A stretch of DNA of 64,000 nucleotides from Imbricaverruca yamaguchii (taxonomy: Eukaryota > Arthropoda > Thecostraca > Neoverrucidae): the NCBI GenBank assembly GCA_034440575.1, contig JAOTOL010001633.1:62001-126000 (forward strand), given 5' to 3'. This document shows positions 37,101 to 45,100 of the stretch, piece after piece. A model generated the notes under the pieces. The model was not told where the DNA came from, searched no databases, and saw only the letters and a list, made by a program, of their open reading frames with translations. Made by a program: the position numbers and the translations under genes. Numbering within the stretch: the first letter of the stretch is position 1; every line of letters starts with the position of its first letter.

Positions 37101-40100
37101 GAAGGCCACCCAGTCCGAACTGATGGCAAGCTTCCTGAAGAAGGGCGCCGATCAGCCGGCGCCAGAGCCAACCGCGAAGCCGCCAGCCGCCGGCCAGACC
37201 AAGCGCTCGCCGGGCGGCCGCGGCGCAGAAGCCGAACCTGGCGCGCCGGCCGTGCGGTTCGGCGCCAAGAAGGGCGCCGGTCGGCGCGCGGCGACCGCCG
37301 CCTTCGCCAGGGAGAAGCGAGCAGGCAGCGCCACTGGCGGAGACGGGAAGAAGCGCCGCCGCATCCTGGCGCTGGCCTCCGACAGCAGCGACAGCTCCGG
37401 GGACGACGGTGAAGTCCACCAACACTCACCTGGTCTGGTGGGGCGCTGATAGGTCTGGTGGGGCACTGACAGGTCTGGAGGGCACTGACACGGGTCTGGA
37501 GGCGCACCGACGGGTCTGGTGGGGCACCGACGGTCCCGGTGGGGCACCGACGGGTCTGGTGGGGCACTGACGGGTCTAGTGGGGAACTGACTGGTCTGGT
37601 AAGACACTGACGGGTTTGGTGGGGCGCTGGCCTCCGGCAGCAGCGACAAATTTGGGGACGTCGGTGAGGCCCAGCAACACCCGAACCGGTCTGGTGGAGC
37701 ACTGACTGGTCTGGTGGGTCATTGATGGGTCTGGTGGGGCACTGACAGGTTCAGCGAGGAACTGACGAGTCTGGTTGGACCTTGGTCAGCCAGATCCGCC
37801 ACCTCGCAATGACAAGGCGATTCGAGACATATTCACATCTCTGTACTAATGAAAGGATTATTACACCAGGTACGAATGCGCCATTACGGTGGAGTACCGC
37901 CTCAATTTTTCTTCACATTCTTGTCCCGTAACAAAAGCACAAACCAACCTTACAACGCACAAACCAACCAAACCAAACCAAATGTTCAATTGTGGAACTG
38001 GCAAAAAACCGCATAACCTTGGAGCAAAATATATAATGCATTTCTATCATCAATGAACTGCAAATCCTACGTATAGTGACGTACTCACGTAAAAGACAAT
38101 AACGGCCTGGGAACCTCGCAGGTGCATACCGTAAAAGGAGCTGCGAGGACGATTTTATGGTATCGTCTCGGCCCTGGCGCGCTCCCACAAATGAAATATG
38201 CGGCAAGATAGCATCGTATATCGATGCTTTCCCGTGTTAATTAAACTTGGGGAAGGCAAAAGTGTTCTGTGAAGCACGTGCACTTTACACCACATCAGTT
38301 CAAAATATCCTAGTGTGATATTTGTCTTCGATTTGTGATATGATCTGCCATTGCTATTTGTGTCGATCAGACGATGCAAATATTCGAGGGGACATGACTC
38401 TCATTTGACAGTAGATGGTTCCATTTCGCATAGCCTACGACCCCGGCAGGCATAACCTGCGACTCACACTATCCGCCGACGTTCCAATGTCAGGAGGTGA
38501 CATGATTGGATACGAGCTGATCACGAACAATCATGCAAACGCTTGCTTCCGGTCAAAATCTTGTGATGCACATACGCCACATGATCCCCTGCTGCTCACA
38601 GCCAGGACGCCCCGTCTGACGAGTGCGCTGATCAGCAGGAATCTGGGAGGGGGAGGAGTCGGAGCCGGAGCCAGAGCCGGAGCAGGAGCTGGCTCCGGCT
38701 CCTGTCAGCTGCAAACGCGAGTCGGACAAGACGCCGCCGACCGGCCAGAGCCAGGGTCGGGGCGAAAGTCAGGGCCGACGCCGCAAGCTTGTCTCCAAGA
38801 CGTTCACCGATGAAGAAGGTTTCATGGGTGAGAGGTTAAACAGACCCTTGCATCGTATGAATCCCGAATATATATATGCTATGATATATGATAAATATAT
38901 ATGACATGATATGATAAGAGGTGGTGGCGGAACACGGAGTTCCGTGGGTTTCATTCATGTATGTATTTTTCCGTTCGCCTTATGCGTTGCTTCGCTGTGC
39001 TTGCGTTTGTTGTTTTTCTGCACGTGTTGCAACGACATATAGAATGTAGTTGTGTGATTGGAAGGGAAGTGGGGGTCCTTTTTGTCGTCGTGGTGACTGT
39101 TATTTGATATATATATGCCTGTATGCGTCGGGAGGTCTCAGTCTATGTAGGGTGCCATGCACATCCATTTGTATTATAGATATGGGGATGTCTATATCAT
39201 ATATGACATTGGAGCTCATATGTCTGCATTGGAGGTCTCAATTTGTGTAGCCATATCCGATATATGCGACTACATCTGGATCGTCTGAATCTTGGAGATG
39301 TCTACGTTGGACCATGTCAGACCCCCCTTCATCTTGCGATCTCCATTTAGGGTTATTCAGTTCGGAACTCGCCCGGATAACTGCACTGTGGTTTGGGCTG
39401 GCGCCGGAGCTCGGCACGGATTGCTGTGCGGCGGTCTGCATCCCTCCGTCGAGCCTTGTCGTTAGCCGACGGCCGCTCGGGCGCCGTTCAACGACCGGAA
39501 ATGCGTCCAGCGACGTCCACCAACACGGCCGCTAATTTGATGGGCGGCGCGGCCGGCGCCGCGCCGCACCGCACCTGATGCGCGTTGGCTTCGGCCGGCC
39601 TGACTAATTGCTTTTCGCGGAATTGCCTTTGCGGAATCCAGCCGCCCACGCCGAGACGCACCGACACTGGATTTGTCAGCGCATTCTGTTGGTGTGTCGG
39701 GTCGGCCGGGAAGGACGCGCCGCAGCGCGGCCGTTTAGACGGAGTCGACGATGCTAATTGGATCGATGACGGCACATGATGAAGAGCCGGCCGCGTTTGT
39801 GTGACTACGGCGTTATGCAATACTCCGACGGCTGGCTGGGTTATGGCCGCTCGATCACTCGCGGGTGTGACGGCGACCGAAACTGGCGCCGGCGGAAACT
39901 GTTGCACCTGATCTTTGGGTATTTCAGTGCTGCGCTTGGAATATTATTGGGATTCGATGAAGATACAAAGTGAGATGATGAAATGTGATTTGGGAAGGCT
40001 TAGGTTAATTAGAAATGAAGAGATGGGAACGCGGACATAACCATTAATACGGACAGGAAATATATAGGGCAATATTACCCCAAAGTCCAGCGACGGTTCT

Positions 40101-43100
40101 CCATGTCATCCATTGTTTTTAGCGATGTTCCATGGATCATCTACTAAAACGTTTTGCATTAAGACAGTAAACCATACTGTCATGGGTGAAATGTGATAAT
40201 TACTTGCCGTGCCATCGGCTTGTTTGCCATTAGGAGGCTAACAGTGTTCACGAGTTTAGACCTGGGCCAGTTATGCACAACTATTGTGTACTAATCCAAC
40301 CGTGTGTCAGAGTCGCCGGAGTCAAATATAATGGCCGGCTGAAGAGCTATCGGCTCCGTTTTCTGTGGGGGGGGGGGGGTTAAGAGTCGTGCCGTACCAT
40401 CAAGGTCATTTGCTTGGCGCACTGCTTTTGTGGACTGTGTCGTCGTGTAGCTGTAGACCGGTGCGCCGCCGTGTTTTGTATCCGGCGGGCGAACGTGGCG
40501 CGGTTCCAACTTCCGACTGTGGTTGCGGAGCACCACTTGGACACTTGCGCCATCTCTGAGTCGTCTTCGAGTCGAGATGAGTGGGGGCTCCGTCTGAGTG
40601 TTGCTGTCCCTGCTGTCGGCGACAAAAGTGTGTTCAAGCGTCGGCTGTCGCGCTCATCGGAGTGTGCCGCTTTAAATCGCAAATACCTCGGGCGTGTTCG
40701 CTGACAGCTGCTCATCCGTTTGTCAGTAGTAGCAAGGTCCGCTGCTGCCAGCAGGTGGTGCCGATTTAAATCCATAGCATGCAACAGAAATCCGTCAACA
40801 GGCTCGGCGCATGTCGCTCCAACGAGTGCAGTCTGAAGCGTGGGGCTGGGGGACCTGCGGGCGTGCGCCTCGATATCTGAGCGGCACGGCCTGGTGACCT
40901 CGGCGGCTGGGGGACCTGCGGGCGTGCGCCTCGATATCTGAGCGGCACGGCCTGGTGACCTCGGCGGCTGGGGGACCTGCGGGCGTGCGCCTCGATATCT
41001 GAGCGGCACGGCCTGGTGACCTCGGCGGCTGGGGGACCTGCGGGCGTGCGCCTCGATATCTGAGCGGCACGGCCTGGTGACCTCGGCGGCTGGGGGACCT
41101 GCGGGCGTGCGCCTCGATATCTGAGCGGCACGGCCTGGTGACCTCGGCGGCTGGGGGACCTGCAGGCGTGCGCATCAATATCTGAGCGGCACGGCCTGGT
41201 GACCTCGGCGGCTGGGGGACCTGCGGGTGTGTGCGCCTCAATACCTGAGTGGCACGGCCTGGTGACCTGGGCGACCTCGGCGACCTGGCCGAGCGGTCCA
41301 CCCACAGCCGGTGAGCTGAAGACTGACTCTGCCAACCGTTCATGGCTTCGACGTGACTACGGCCGATGGCGCAGCCTGCGTCGTTCGTTCTGCATTGCTG
41401 CCGTGGCGGCCGACGGTCCCGGACGCCTGTCGGTGACGGTCGCCGCTGATGTCGGCCAATCGACGACGACGCTGTGCTGCGTCCTGCAACCGCAGCCAGG
41501 ACCATGTTGCGAGTGCATTTCACGTTGCGACGTAGACTGCACGCTCATCGTCGTGATCACCATGGGCGCAAAATCATTCGTCTCTGCGCCCTAAAGCACC
41601 AATCCGCCACCACGTCTTCGTCGTTGTCGTCGATCGCAGTTCCCTGAAAATCTACGGGTAAGAGATGACGGGTGATGCTGCACAGTCTTGCGTATGGCCG
41701 CCACTCGCCCTACGTAGGTCCTCCACTGGTGCGTAAAGTCTTCGCCTGTCATGCGTAATTCCTCCACTCGCTATACGTAGAGTCTCAACTGGTTCTACGT
41801 AGAGTCTCAACTCATACGTAGTCTACGCTCGTGCTTGGAGTCTCACCCGTCTTGCGCAGAATCTTCACTCGTCCGGCGTAAGGCCTTCATCCGTCTTGCG
41901 TGGAGCCTCCACTCGCTCTGTGTAGGGCCTTCGCTCGTACATAGGTCCTCGAACCGTCCTACATAGTCTCCTTCCGTCCTGCGTAGGGTCTCCACGCGTC
42001 CTGCAGGGAATTCCACGTGTCCTGTGTACGGCCTCCGCCCGAGTCGCTGGTGTCTTGGCCGACTGCGACATGCTTGCTACTGACCCCCTCCTCGGAGAGA
42101 GTGAGAACAGTCTTACTCTCGATGTATCGACGACAGTGACGCCATTCTGTGGCGTTATTCTGTCGTGTAGCAACGAGCGGACCCGGAGCGGGCCGCGCCG
42201 TGGTGTATGGCCTTAATTACGTGGTTTTCTGGACAGAACGAGCTGTTGCAGGTTGGTATGGGTTCGTACGGGTTGCTGTGGGTCGTCTGTAGGCTAGTTG
42301 GGCTTATTACAGACTTCTGCATGCTACTTGCGGGCTGGCAGTGGTTGGTCCTCGTTGTTGCATGTTGTCTGCAGGATCGTACAGGCTGATTCGGGGTGTT
42401 GCGGGTTAGCGGTGCGGTGGAGTTTGCTCACTGGGTATTTCACATTACACGTAGAAGTGCAATATGCATCTGTAGCGCATTGATGACTACACATTCTGTC
42501 AATGTTCCATCAGTTGCGGAGTGCACCAGTGCATTTGAACGTGCGCGGCCTCCTAAACCGCATGGGTTGGCCGGCTGCCGCACTAGTCTCTAATTCGGCT
42601 TCTGTTCCGCGCGCACGGACTGGTCCAACTCCATCTTCATTGCGCGATTGGATGTCCTATTAAAGCATTTCAACAGCCCTTCGTCGGCCACCGGACACAC
42701 TGATTCTATTTTATCATTGCGAACATTTCCAATATTGAAGTTAGCAGTTCGTATTTACTTTCATGTTGTTTCGCATCGATCAGGTCGACCCGAACACGGA
42801 GTCTGTTCACCCTAAATAGAGCGACTGTGCAGTCGGGTCTGATCTGTCGTGTGTAACAACAGCGTTTTTGGAGGCCATGGCCCCATGGTTACCCATACGT
42901 GTGACAGCATTTGATCTCATTTTCAAAGCTGCACACTCCCTGCGATTTCCTTCTCATTAGTAGACGCGGACTTAGCCACGGTCAAAAGCCGTGGTTTGTG
43001 TAGTTTCGTTCAATTTGTTCAGTTAGCCACCTCATTTGTCTGGTTCCTCATACCACCAGACAGGAGGCAGGTCCCACATATCTGTCCTATTCACTGGGTC

Positions 43101-43499
43101 ATGGTGTCCCCTGTAGTTCCGCCCACGCCCTTCACGTGAATCGCGCTCGCGTTCCTCACGCAAGTCCCGCCCCACTCTCCACTCCGCGTATTCCCACGCA
43201 CGACAATCCCTGTTCCCTCTCGTGGCAGTGCTCGCCCAACCCGTCACACGATCCACTGTCAAGGTGTGTGTGTGTGTGTGTGACCTGTTGCAGTCACCAA
43301 GAAAGAATATGAGAGCTGTAGCGAGAGCGAGCTTGGACCTGAGCCAGCCGACAAGCCCGCCGCCACCGCCCGGGAAGTGTGCGCAGACCGAGAGGTCGCC
43401 ACCCCAACCTCGGCCGTCGTGGAGCCTCCCAAACGCAAACCCGCATCGCCCGCCAAGAAAAAGCAGCCTGACATCATGAGCTTCTTCAAGAAGAAGTGA
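22120..43499 (+). CDS. POLD3: DNA polymerase delta subunit 3 (POLD3/p66), eight exons
   Basis: Accessory subunit of replicative polymerase delta (also shared with polymerase zeta); it joins the POLD2 subunit through its N-terminus and PCNA through its C-terminus, in the nucleus. Exons: 22,120-22,191; 26,959-27,014; 27,365-27,479; 29,689-29,852; 32,392-32,710; 37,084-37,408; 38,639-38,827; 43,294-43,499. They sum to 1,446 nt, 481 residues; human p66 is 466. Residues 1-140 form the winged-helix-like region, with ENRVITYKFVGNN, VNKAKE and ATYFLSG blocks that align with human VTYKW, VNQAKQ and VTYLVSG. A Q6 tract (181-186), a basic/acidic GKKRRR...SDSSDSSGDD segment and RRRKLVSKTFTDEEGFMV follow. 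The protein ends in the PIP box QPDIMSFFKKK. All introns are GT-AG and phases agree throughout. Middle exons are far more GC-rich than the introns. Confidence 0.95.
22571..22660 (+). repeat. 22-bp AT-rich minisatellite
   Basis: About four copies of a unit containing TTCAATATTTACTCAATA. A shorter CATTGT-type repeat (about 22,335-22,382) lies just upstream. Confidence 0.9.
24500..24577 (+). repeat. ATTACTCTCATTTTA-type short array, left
   Basis: About five imperfect copies of a ~15-bp unit. The same unit recurs after the second R1 copy (25,264-25,410) and in reverse orientation at 26,311-26,406. Confidence 0.8.
24578..24850 (+). repeat. Dispersed repeat R1, copy 1
   Basis: A ~270-bp sequence starting GTGTCCTAAAATTAC and ending near GAATTATTTTAC. 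It recurs at 24,989-25,263 and, more diverged, at 56,437-56,738. Shared internal motifs include GGGAATAGTGAAAGATTGGA and CATTAACTGTG. It is non-coding with no tRNA-like head, so I cannot place its class. Confidence 0.85.
24989..25263 (+). repeat. Dispersed repeat R1, copy 2
   Basis: Direct repeat of 24,578-24,850, about 410 bp downstream, and highly similar except for small indels. The 138 bp between the copies look unrelated to the repeat. Confidence 0.85.
25264..25410 (+). repeat. ATTACTCTC / ATACTCCCATATTAA short array
   Basis: About nine imperfect 14-15-bp units directly following R1 copy 2. The unit drifts gradually from ATTACTCTCATTTTA to ATACTCCCATATTAA and back. Confidence 0.85.
26122..26220. 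mobile_element. Retroelement ends: (ATTT)n tail on minus strand and SINE tail on plus strand
   Basis: A run of ATTT repeats (26,125-26,146) reads as an (AAAT)n tail on the minus strand. At 26,199-26,216 the + strand has GCGCCCTAAAGCCCAAAT, a member of the SINE 3'-tail family also seen at 35,341, 36,581 and 48,847. The two ends point away from each other over a ~100-bp core. No TSD was found. Confidence 0.55.
26311..26406 (-). repeat. ATTACTCTC array, inverted copy
   Basis: Reads on the minus strand as TACTCTCATTTTT, CACTCTCATTAC and ATTACTCAGTTC units. It is inverted relative to the arrays at 24,500 and 25,264, so the 24.5-26.4 kb block is flanked by inverted short arrays. Confidence 0.65.
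26959..27014 (+). CDS. POLD3: POLD3 exon 2 (residues 25-43)
   Basis: Acceptor TACTTCCAG, donor GTAAGT. Encodes ITYKFVGNNFHIPVNKAK plus the first two bases of a Glu codon. This aligns with human VTYKWLSYTLGVHVNQAK. Ends in phase 2, matching exon 3. Confidence 0.93.
27365..27479 (+). CDS. POLD3: POLD3 exon 3 (residues 43-81)
   Basis: Acceptor TGTTGTTCAG, donor GTGGGA. The first base completes Glu43. Encodes HLRALLDAVRVEADSQ, then DVTATYFLSG and LTTLK, matching the VTYLVSG strand of human p66. Ends in phase 0. Intron 2 before it is only 350 bp. Confidence 0.93.
27480..29688 (+). other. POLD3 intron 3
   Basis: GTGGGA ... GCACAG, 2,209 bp. It holds a SINE at 29,345-29,512 and a small degenerate repeat of the form CCAGGATCNTCCT at about 28,607-28,670. 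The rest has no recognisable feature. Confidence 0.85.
29345..29512 (+). mobile_element. tRNA-derived SINE (family S2)
   Basis: tRNA-like head with A box TAGTTCAGTTGG and B box GGTTCGAGTC. The body CCCGCGACCAGTCGGCGTG and GGTTGGCGACGCTATATGAC follows, ending GTCGTAAAAGAACC. The body matches the copy at 58,168-58,326 and is related to S1. A possible diverged TSD pairs CACTGCACTCGT before it with CACTCCATTCGT after it. Confidence 0.82.
29689..29852 (+). CDS. POLD3: POLD3 exon 4 (residues 82-136)
   Basis: Acceptor CTCGCACAG, donor GTGATG. Encodes GLVVAEHRLEASRRSL, then VTSEHVYSVQ and SDFVAYN. EHVYSVQ matches human IHVYSIQ. Ends in phase 2 with AG, completed to Ser by exon 5. Markedly GC-rich. 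Confidence 0.93.
29853..32391 (+). other. POLD3 intron 4
   Basis: GTGATG ... TTCCAG, 2,539 bp of mostly AT-rich DNA. Repeat R3 lies at about 31,418-31,453. No other element is recognised. Confidence 0.85.
31418..31453 (+). repeat. Short dispersed repeat R3, copy 2
   Basis: ATTCTACCATATTTCAC followed by TTTATCACT, matching 20,480-20,518 at most positions. Confidence 0.55.
32392..32710 (+). CDS. POLD3: POLD3 exon 5 (residues 136-242)
   Basis: Acceptor CTGTTCCAG, donor GTAGCG. The first base completes Ser136. Encodes HGAITCKSAKLIPQ near the end of the folded N-terminal domain. It then encodes a low-complexity linker with six Gln (32,525-32,542, a CAG run) and ATIASMFSRAP, which aligns with human KGIMGMFASK. 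Ends in phase 0. Very GC-rich. Confidence 0.92.
32525..32542 (+). repeat. (CAG)6 coding trinucleotide run
   Basis: Encodes residues Q181-Q186 of POLD3, in the disordered linker after the winged-helix region. Such runs can vary in length between alleles. Confidence 0.9.
32845..33001 (+). mobile_element. tRNA-derived SINE (family S1), complete, with 13-bp TSD
   Basis: Same family and same 157-bp length as the copy at 879-1,035. It has B box GGTTCGAGTC, body CCCGCGACCAATCTGCGTG and tail GTAAAACCAATAATCACC. The direct repeat TGGGAGGGGCCCG flanks it at 32,832-32,844 and 33,002-33,014. It lies about 120 bp into intron 5 of POLD3. Confidence 0.88.
33493..35367 (-). mobile_element. CR1/L2-like LINE fragment with SINE tail, bounded by 14-bp TSD
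   Basis: Minus strand: reverse transcriptase motifs VPQGSASGPLLF and KFADDLKVFRAI, then CAYVRPHLEYCIQAWSPSYE and RRLRGDLIEVFKFVQKF, the usual C-terminal end of CR1/L2-type LINEs. A T run at the left (33,496-33,505) reads as a poly-A tail. The right end carries, on the + strand, the SINE tail GCGCCCTAAAACCCTAAT. The direct repeat ACCAACTTTCTGGA flanks the whole block at 33,479-33,492 and 35,368-35,381. An internal 675-bp duplication is listed separately. Frames are broken, so it is inactive. Confidence 0.82.
33531..34882 (-). repeat. Recent tandem duplication (~675 bp) inside the LINE
   Basis: 33,531-34,205 and 34,210-34,882 are near-identical direct copies: I see about five differences, mostly in a T run and single bases. 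Both carry the C-terminal LINE block AINRNVSYRSEEVMRKLYCA. One copy has lost an in-frame base after RVQKRATK. Both copies end at AATAACACCTAAATC. Confidence 0.93.
36559..36619 (+). mobile_element. Ultra-short SINE-tail insertion with 14-bp TSD
   Basis: GATACGATGCAAGC lies at 36,559-36,572 and again at 36,606-36,619. Between them are only 33 bp, ending GCGCCCTAAAACCCAAATAA plus CTAAC. This is the 3' tail of the SINE family alone, inserted by target-primed reverse transcription that stopped almost at once. Confidence 0.88.
37084..37408 (+). CDS. POLD3: POLD3 exon 6 (residues 243-351)
   Basis: Acceptor TTACCCACAG, donor GTGAAG, phase 0 in and phase 1 out. Encodes QSELMASFLKKG, which aligns with the human MMSNFFGK motif that binds REV1. 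A basic linker follows, then GKKRRRILALASDSSDSSG, the counterpart of human RKKRRRIKLPESDSSEDE, a basic-acidic junction. Very GC-rich. Confidence 0.92.
37430..37760 (+). repeat. ~20-bp minisatellite (GGTCTGGTGGGGCACTGAC type)
   Basis: About 14 imperfect units in two blocks, separated by a copy of the exon-6 3' end (37,623-37,690). Starts 20 bases after the exon-6 donor. Confidence 0.92.
37623..37690 (+). pseudogene. Displaced partial copy of the POLD3 exon-6 3' end with donor
   Basis: Matches 37,368-37,435 at an offset of 255 bp. Both begin GGCGCTGGCCTCCG and carry AGCAGCGACA. The copy would encode ALASGSSDKFGDVG instead of ALASDSSDSSGDDG. The copied donor reads GTGAGG against GTGAAG in the real one. 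It arose with the minisatellite as a 255-bp unit duplication. In-frame stops lie between the real exon end and the copy, so it is not a simple extension of exon 6. Confidence 0.85.
38639..38827 (+). CDS. POLD3: POLD3 exon 7 (residues 351-414)
   Basis: Phase 1 in, phase 1 out, donor GTGAGA. Encodes IWEGEESEPEPEPEQEL, then CKRESDKTPP and GRRRKLVSKTFTDEEGFM, matching human KRKRVLKSKTYLDGEGCI. The acceptor is TCAGCAG; a second AG three bases upstream (38,634-38,635) would add one residue. Stops in this frame at 38,617 and 38,629 exclude an earlier start. Confidence 0.9.
40367..40379. repeat. Poly-G run (13 G)
   Basis: Uninterrupted G homopolymer on the + strand within intron 7. Confidence 0.95.
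40844..41275 (+). repeat. 61-bp minisatellite, about seven copies
   Basis: Near-identical units containing GGCTGGGGGACCTGCGGGCG and CTGAGCGGCACGGCCTGG. The last two copies diverge. Because 61 is not a multiple of three, the array gives long open frames on the minus strand (Arg/Pro/Ala-rich) that cycle through all frames. These are not genes. Confidence 0.96.
41690..42035 (+). repeat. Degenerate ~22-27-bp repeat array
   Basis: About fourteen loosely similar units of the type CCTGCGTAGGGTCTCCAC, with ACTCGTC-like joins. Divergence is high, so this is an old array. Confidence 0.75.
43264..43282 (+). repeat. (GT)n microsatellite next to a splice acceptor
   Basis: A nine-unit GT run ends about ten bases before the exon-8 acceptor, in the place of the usual pyrimidine tract. 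Confidence 0.9.
43294..43499 (+). CDS. POLD3: POLD3 exon 8, C-terminus with PIP box (residues 414-481)
   Basis: Acceptor CTGTTGCAG. The first two bases complete Val414, then TKKEYESCSESE, matching human TEKVYESES. A Pro/Ala-rich linker leads to PPKRKPASPAKKK and the PIP box QPDIMSFFKKK, a perfect QxxIxxFF motif for PCNA binding, just before TGA at 43,497-43,499. The family normally ends in this way. Confidence 0.95.
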
Positions 43500-44465
43500 G
43501 CGCCGGCGGTGTGCTTGGCCGCAGACGCACTCCGGTCGTGTCGTGCGGCGCGCGTGCTCGGTGTCGGTCGTGTCGTGTCATGTGTCGTATGTTGTGCTCA
43601 GCGTCACTGTGACGAGCCGCCACAAGGAGTTACGCCGCGGCCACCGGCGACGTGTGTGCGCGTGACGAATGCGGAGCGACCGCGTTGTTGGCGCTGTTTC
43701 GGCTGCGGAGTGAATGTCGAAAAGGCATGAGCGCAGGCTGCCGTGGCGACAAGGCTGCCCGTGTTTCGGTATAACAACTCCCTGCCGTGCTATTATTCCA
43801 TCGGCATGGTCGTGAATTTTGTTCTTGTTCGGATGTAGATTGTAATTTCGATAATTTTCTTTCAGCACGTTAACATTTCTATGTCGCGTGCAACGGCTTG
43901 CACTTGCCGAAAGTAATCCGCGATGAAGCGCATAAGATAAAGTAGTTACTTCCAAGGAGTCACATTGTGTTCTCATTGCGATTGTGAACTTGACAGGACC
44001 ACTTCGAAAGTAGACTCCGTTCTCTACACACCGCGACTTTTTGGAAGTTCTGGTCACTCGGAAACCCTTTGCACCTACTTCCCTCCTGTACCTGTCGTAC
44101 AGTGTCAATGCCTAAGTCGCTGCCTGTACACAGTGCTGTGCACAGAGAAGCGTCCTCGCACATAAGTATTCCTCGTTCTTCAGTCGTCAGCGGGAGCTCG
44201 GGAGGTCGTTTCAGTGGTCGGTGGACAATAATTGTGCTAGTGTGCTGGCGTTGTTGACCTTGACCGACAGTTTCGCTCTTGTGGAGCCCTTCACTAGTAA
44301 GAATCAGCCGGTGATAGTGAGCTGTCGCTCGCTAGGGGCTGCTGACATACATGTACATGTGCTGACCGTCTGCGCCGAGGTCTGTTCGCAACATCTGTCC
44401 AAAAATGTCGGCGCGACTAGTCGACCTAATGTGTGGACGCTGCGAGGGATGCGGCGTCGGCATAT
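43500..44465. other. Probable 3' UTR and flank of POLD3
   Basis: GC-rich for about 250 bp after the stop, then average. I saw no AATAAA or ATTAAA here; the variant GATAAA occurs at 43,935. The transcript end is not defined by the sequence. No other gene is seen. Confidence 0.4.
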
Positions 44466-45100
44466 GTAGACGTTAGGATGGGTGCGGTGTCGGCATCCGT
44501 AGAAGTTGGGATGGGTGTGGTGCCGGCATGTGTAGACGTTGGTTTGAGTGCGGTGTCGGTATGTGTAGACGTTGGGATGGGTGCGGTGTCGGCATGTGTA
44601 GACGTTGGGATGGGTGCGGTGTCGGCATGTGTAGACGTTGGGATGGGTGCGGTATCGGCATGTGTAGACGCTGGGATGGGTGAGGTGTCGGTATGTGTAG
44701 ACGTTGGGATGGGTGCGGAGTGAGCATGTGTGGACGTTGGGATGGGTGCGGTGTCGTTATGTGTAGACGCTGGGAGGGGTGAGGTGTCGGTATGTGTAGA
44801 CGTTGGGATGGGTGCGGTGTCGGCATGTGTAGACGCTGGGAGGGGTGAGGTGTCGGTATGTGTAGACGTTGGGATGGGTGCGGTATCAGTATGTGTAGAC
44901 GTTAGGATGGGTGCGGTGTCGGCATGTGTGGACGTTGGGATGGGTGCGGTGTCGGTATGTGTAGACGTGGGGATGGGTGCGGTATCGGAATGTGTAGACG
45001 CTATGAGGAGTGCGGTATCGGCATGTATAGACGCTGGGAGGGGTGAGGTGTCGGTATGTGTAGACGTTGGGAGGGGTGAGGTGTCGCCAATGTGTAAATG
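44466..45100 (+). repeat. 33-bp minisatellite, about 19 copies
   Basis: Units contain GGGATGGGTGCGGTGTCGGC and ATGTGTAGACGTT, with small variants (T/C, GAGG for GCGG). The 33-bp period keeps frames open on both strands (repeating MGAVSACVDVG on the + strand). No start context, splice signals or homology support a gene. There are no variable spacers, so it is not a CRISPR array. Confidence 0.95.

Larger units (their letters stand above)
37409..38638 (+). other. POLD3 intron 6
   Basis: GTGAAG ... CAGCAG, 1,230 bp. The first 360 bp are a ~20-bp minisatellite containing a displaced copy of the exon-6 end. Positions 37,800-38,630 show nothing recognisable. Confidence 0.85.
38828..43293 (+). other. 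POLD3 intron 7
   Basis: GTGAGA ... CTGTTGCAG, 4,466 bp, phase 1. Contains a 61-bp array, a degenerate CGTAG array, poly-G and (GT)n. Positions 39,380-39,900 are strikingly rich in CpG and unassigned. Positions 42,240-42,420 are G/T-rich with loose GTTGCAGGTT-like repetition. No second gene is seen. Confidence 0.85.

Noticed and set aside
36971..37702. 243-codon minus-strand Pro/Arg-rich frame
   Set aside because: Antisense of POLD3 exon 6 and the following minisatellite.
40380..41523. Long Arg/Pro/Ala-rich minus-strand frames (189-242 codons)
   Set aside because: They come from a 61-bp array, which cycles through all frames; no homology or splice support, and they lie in POLD3 intron 7.
44466..45100. 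33-bp regular repeats resembling a CRISPR array or a repetitive protein gene
   Set aside because: There are no variable spacers and the genome is eukaryotic. The frames are open on both strands only because the period is a multiple of three.
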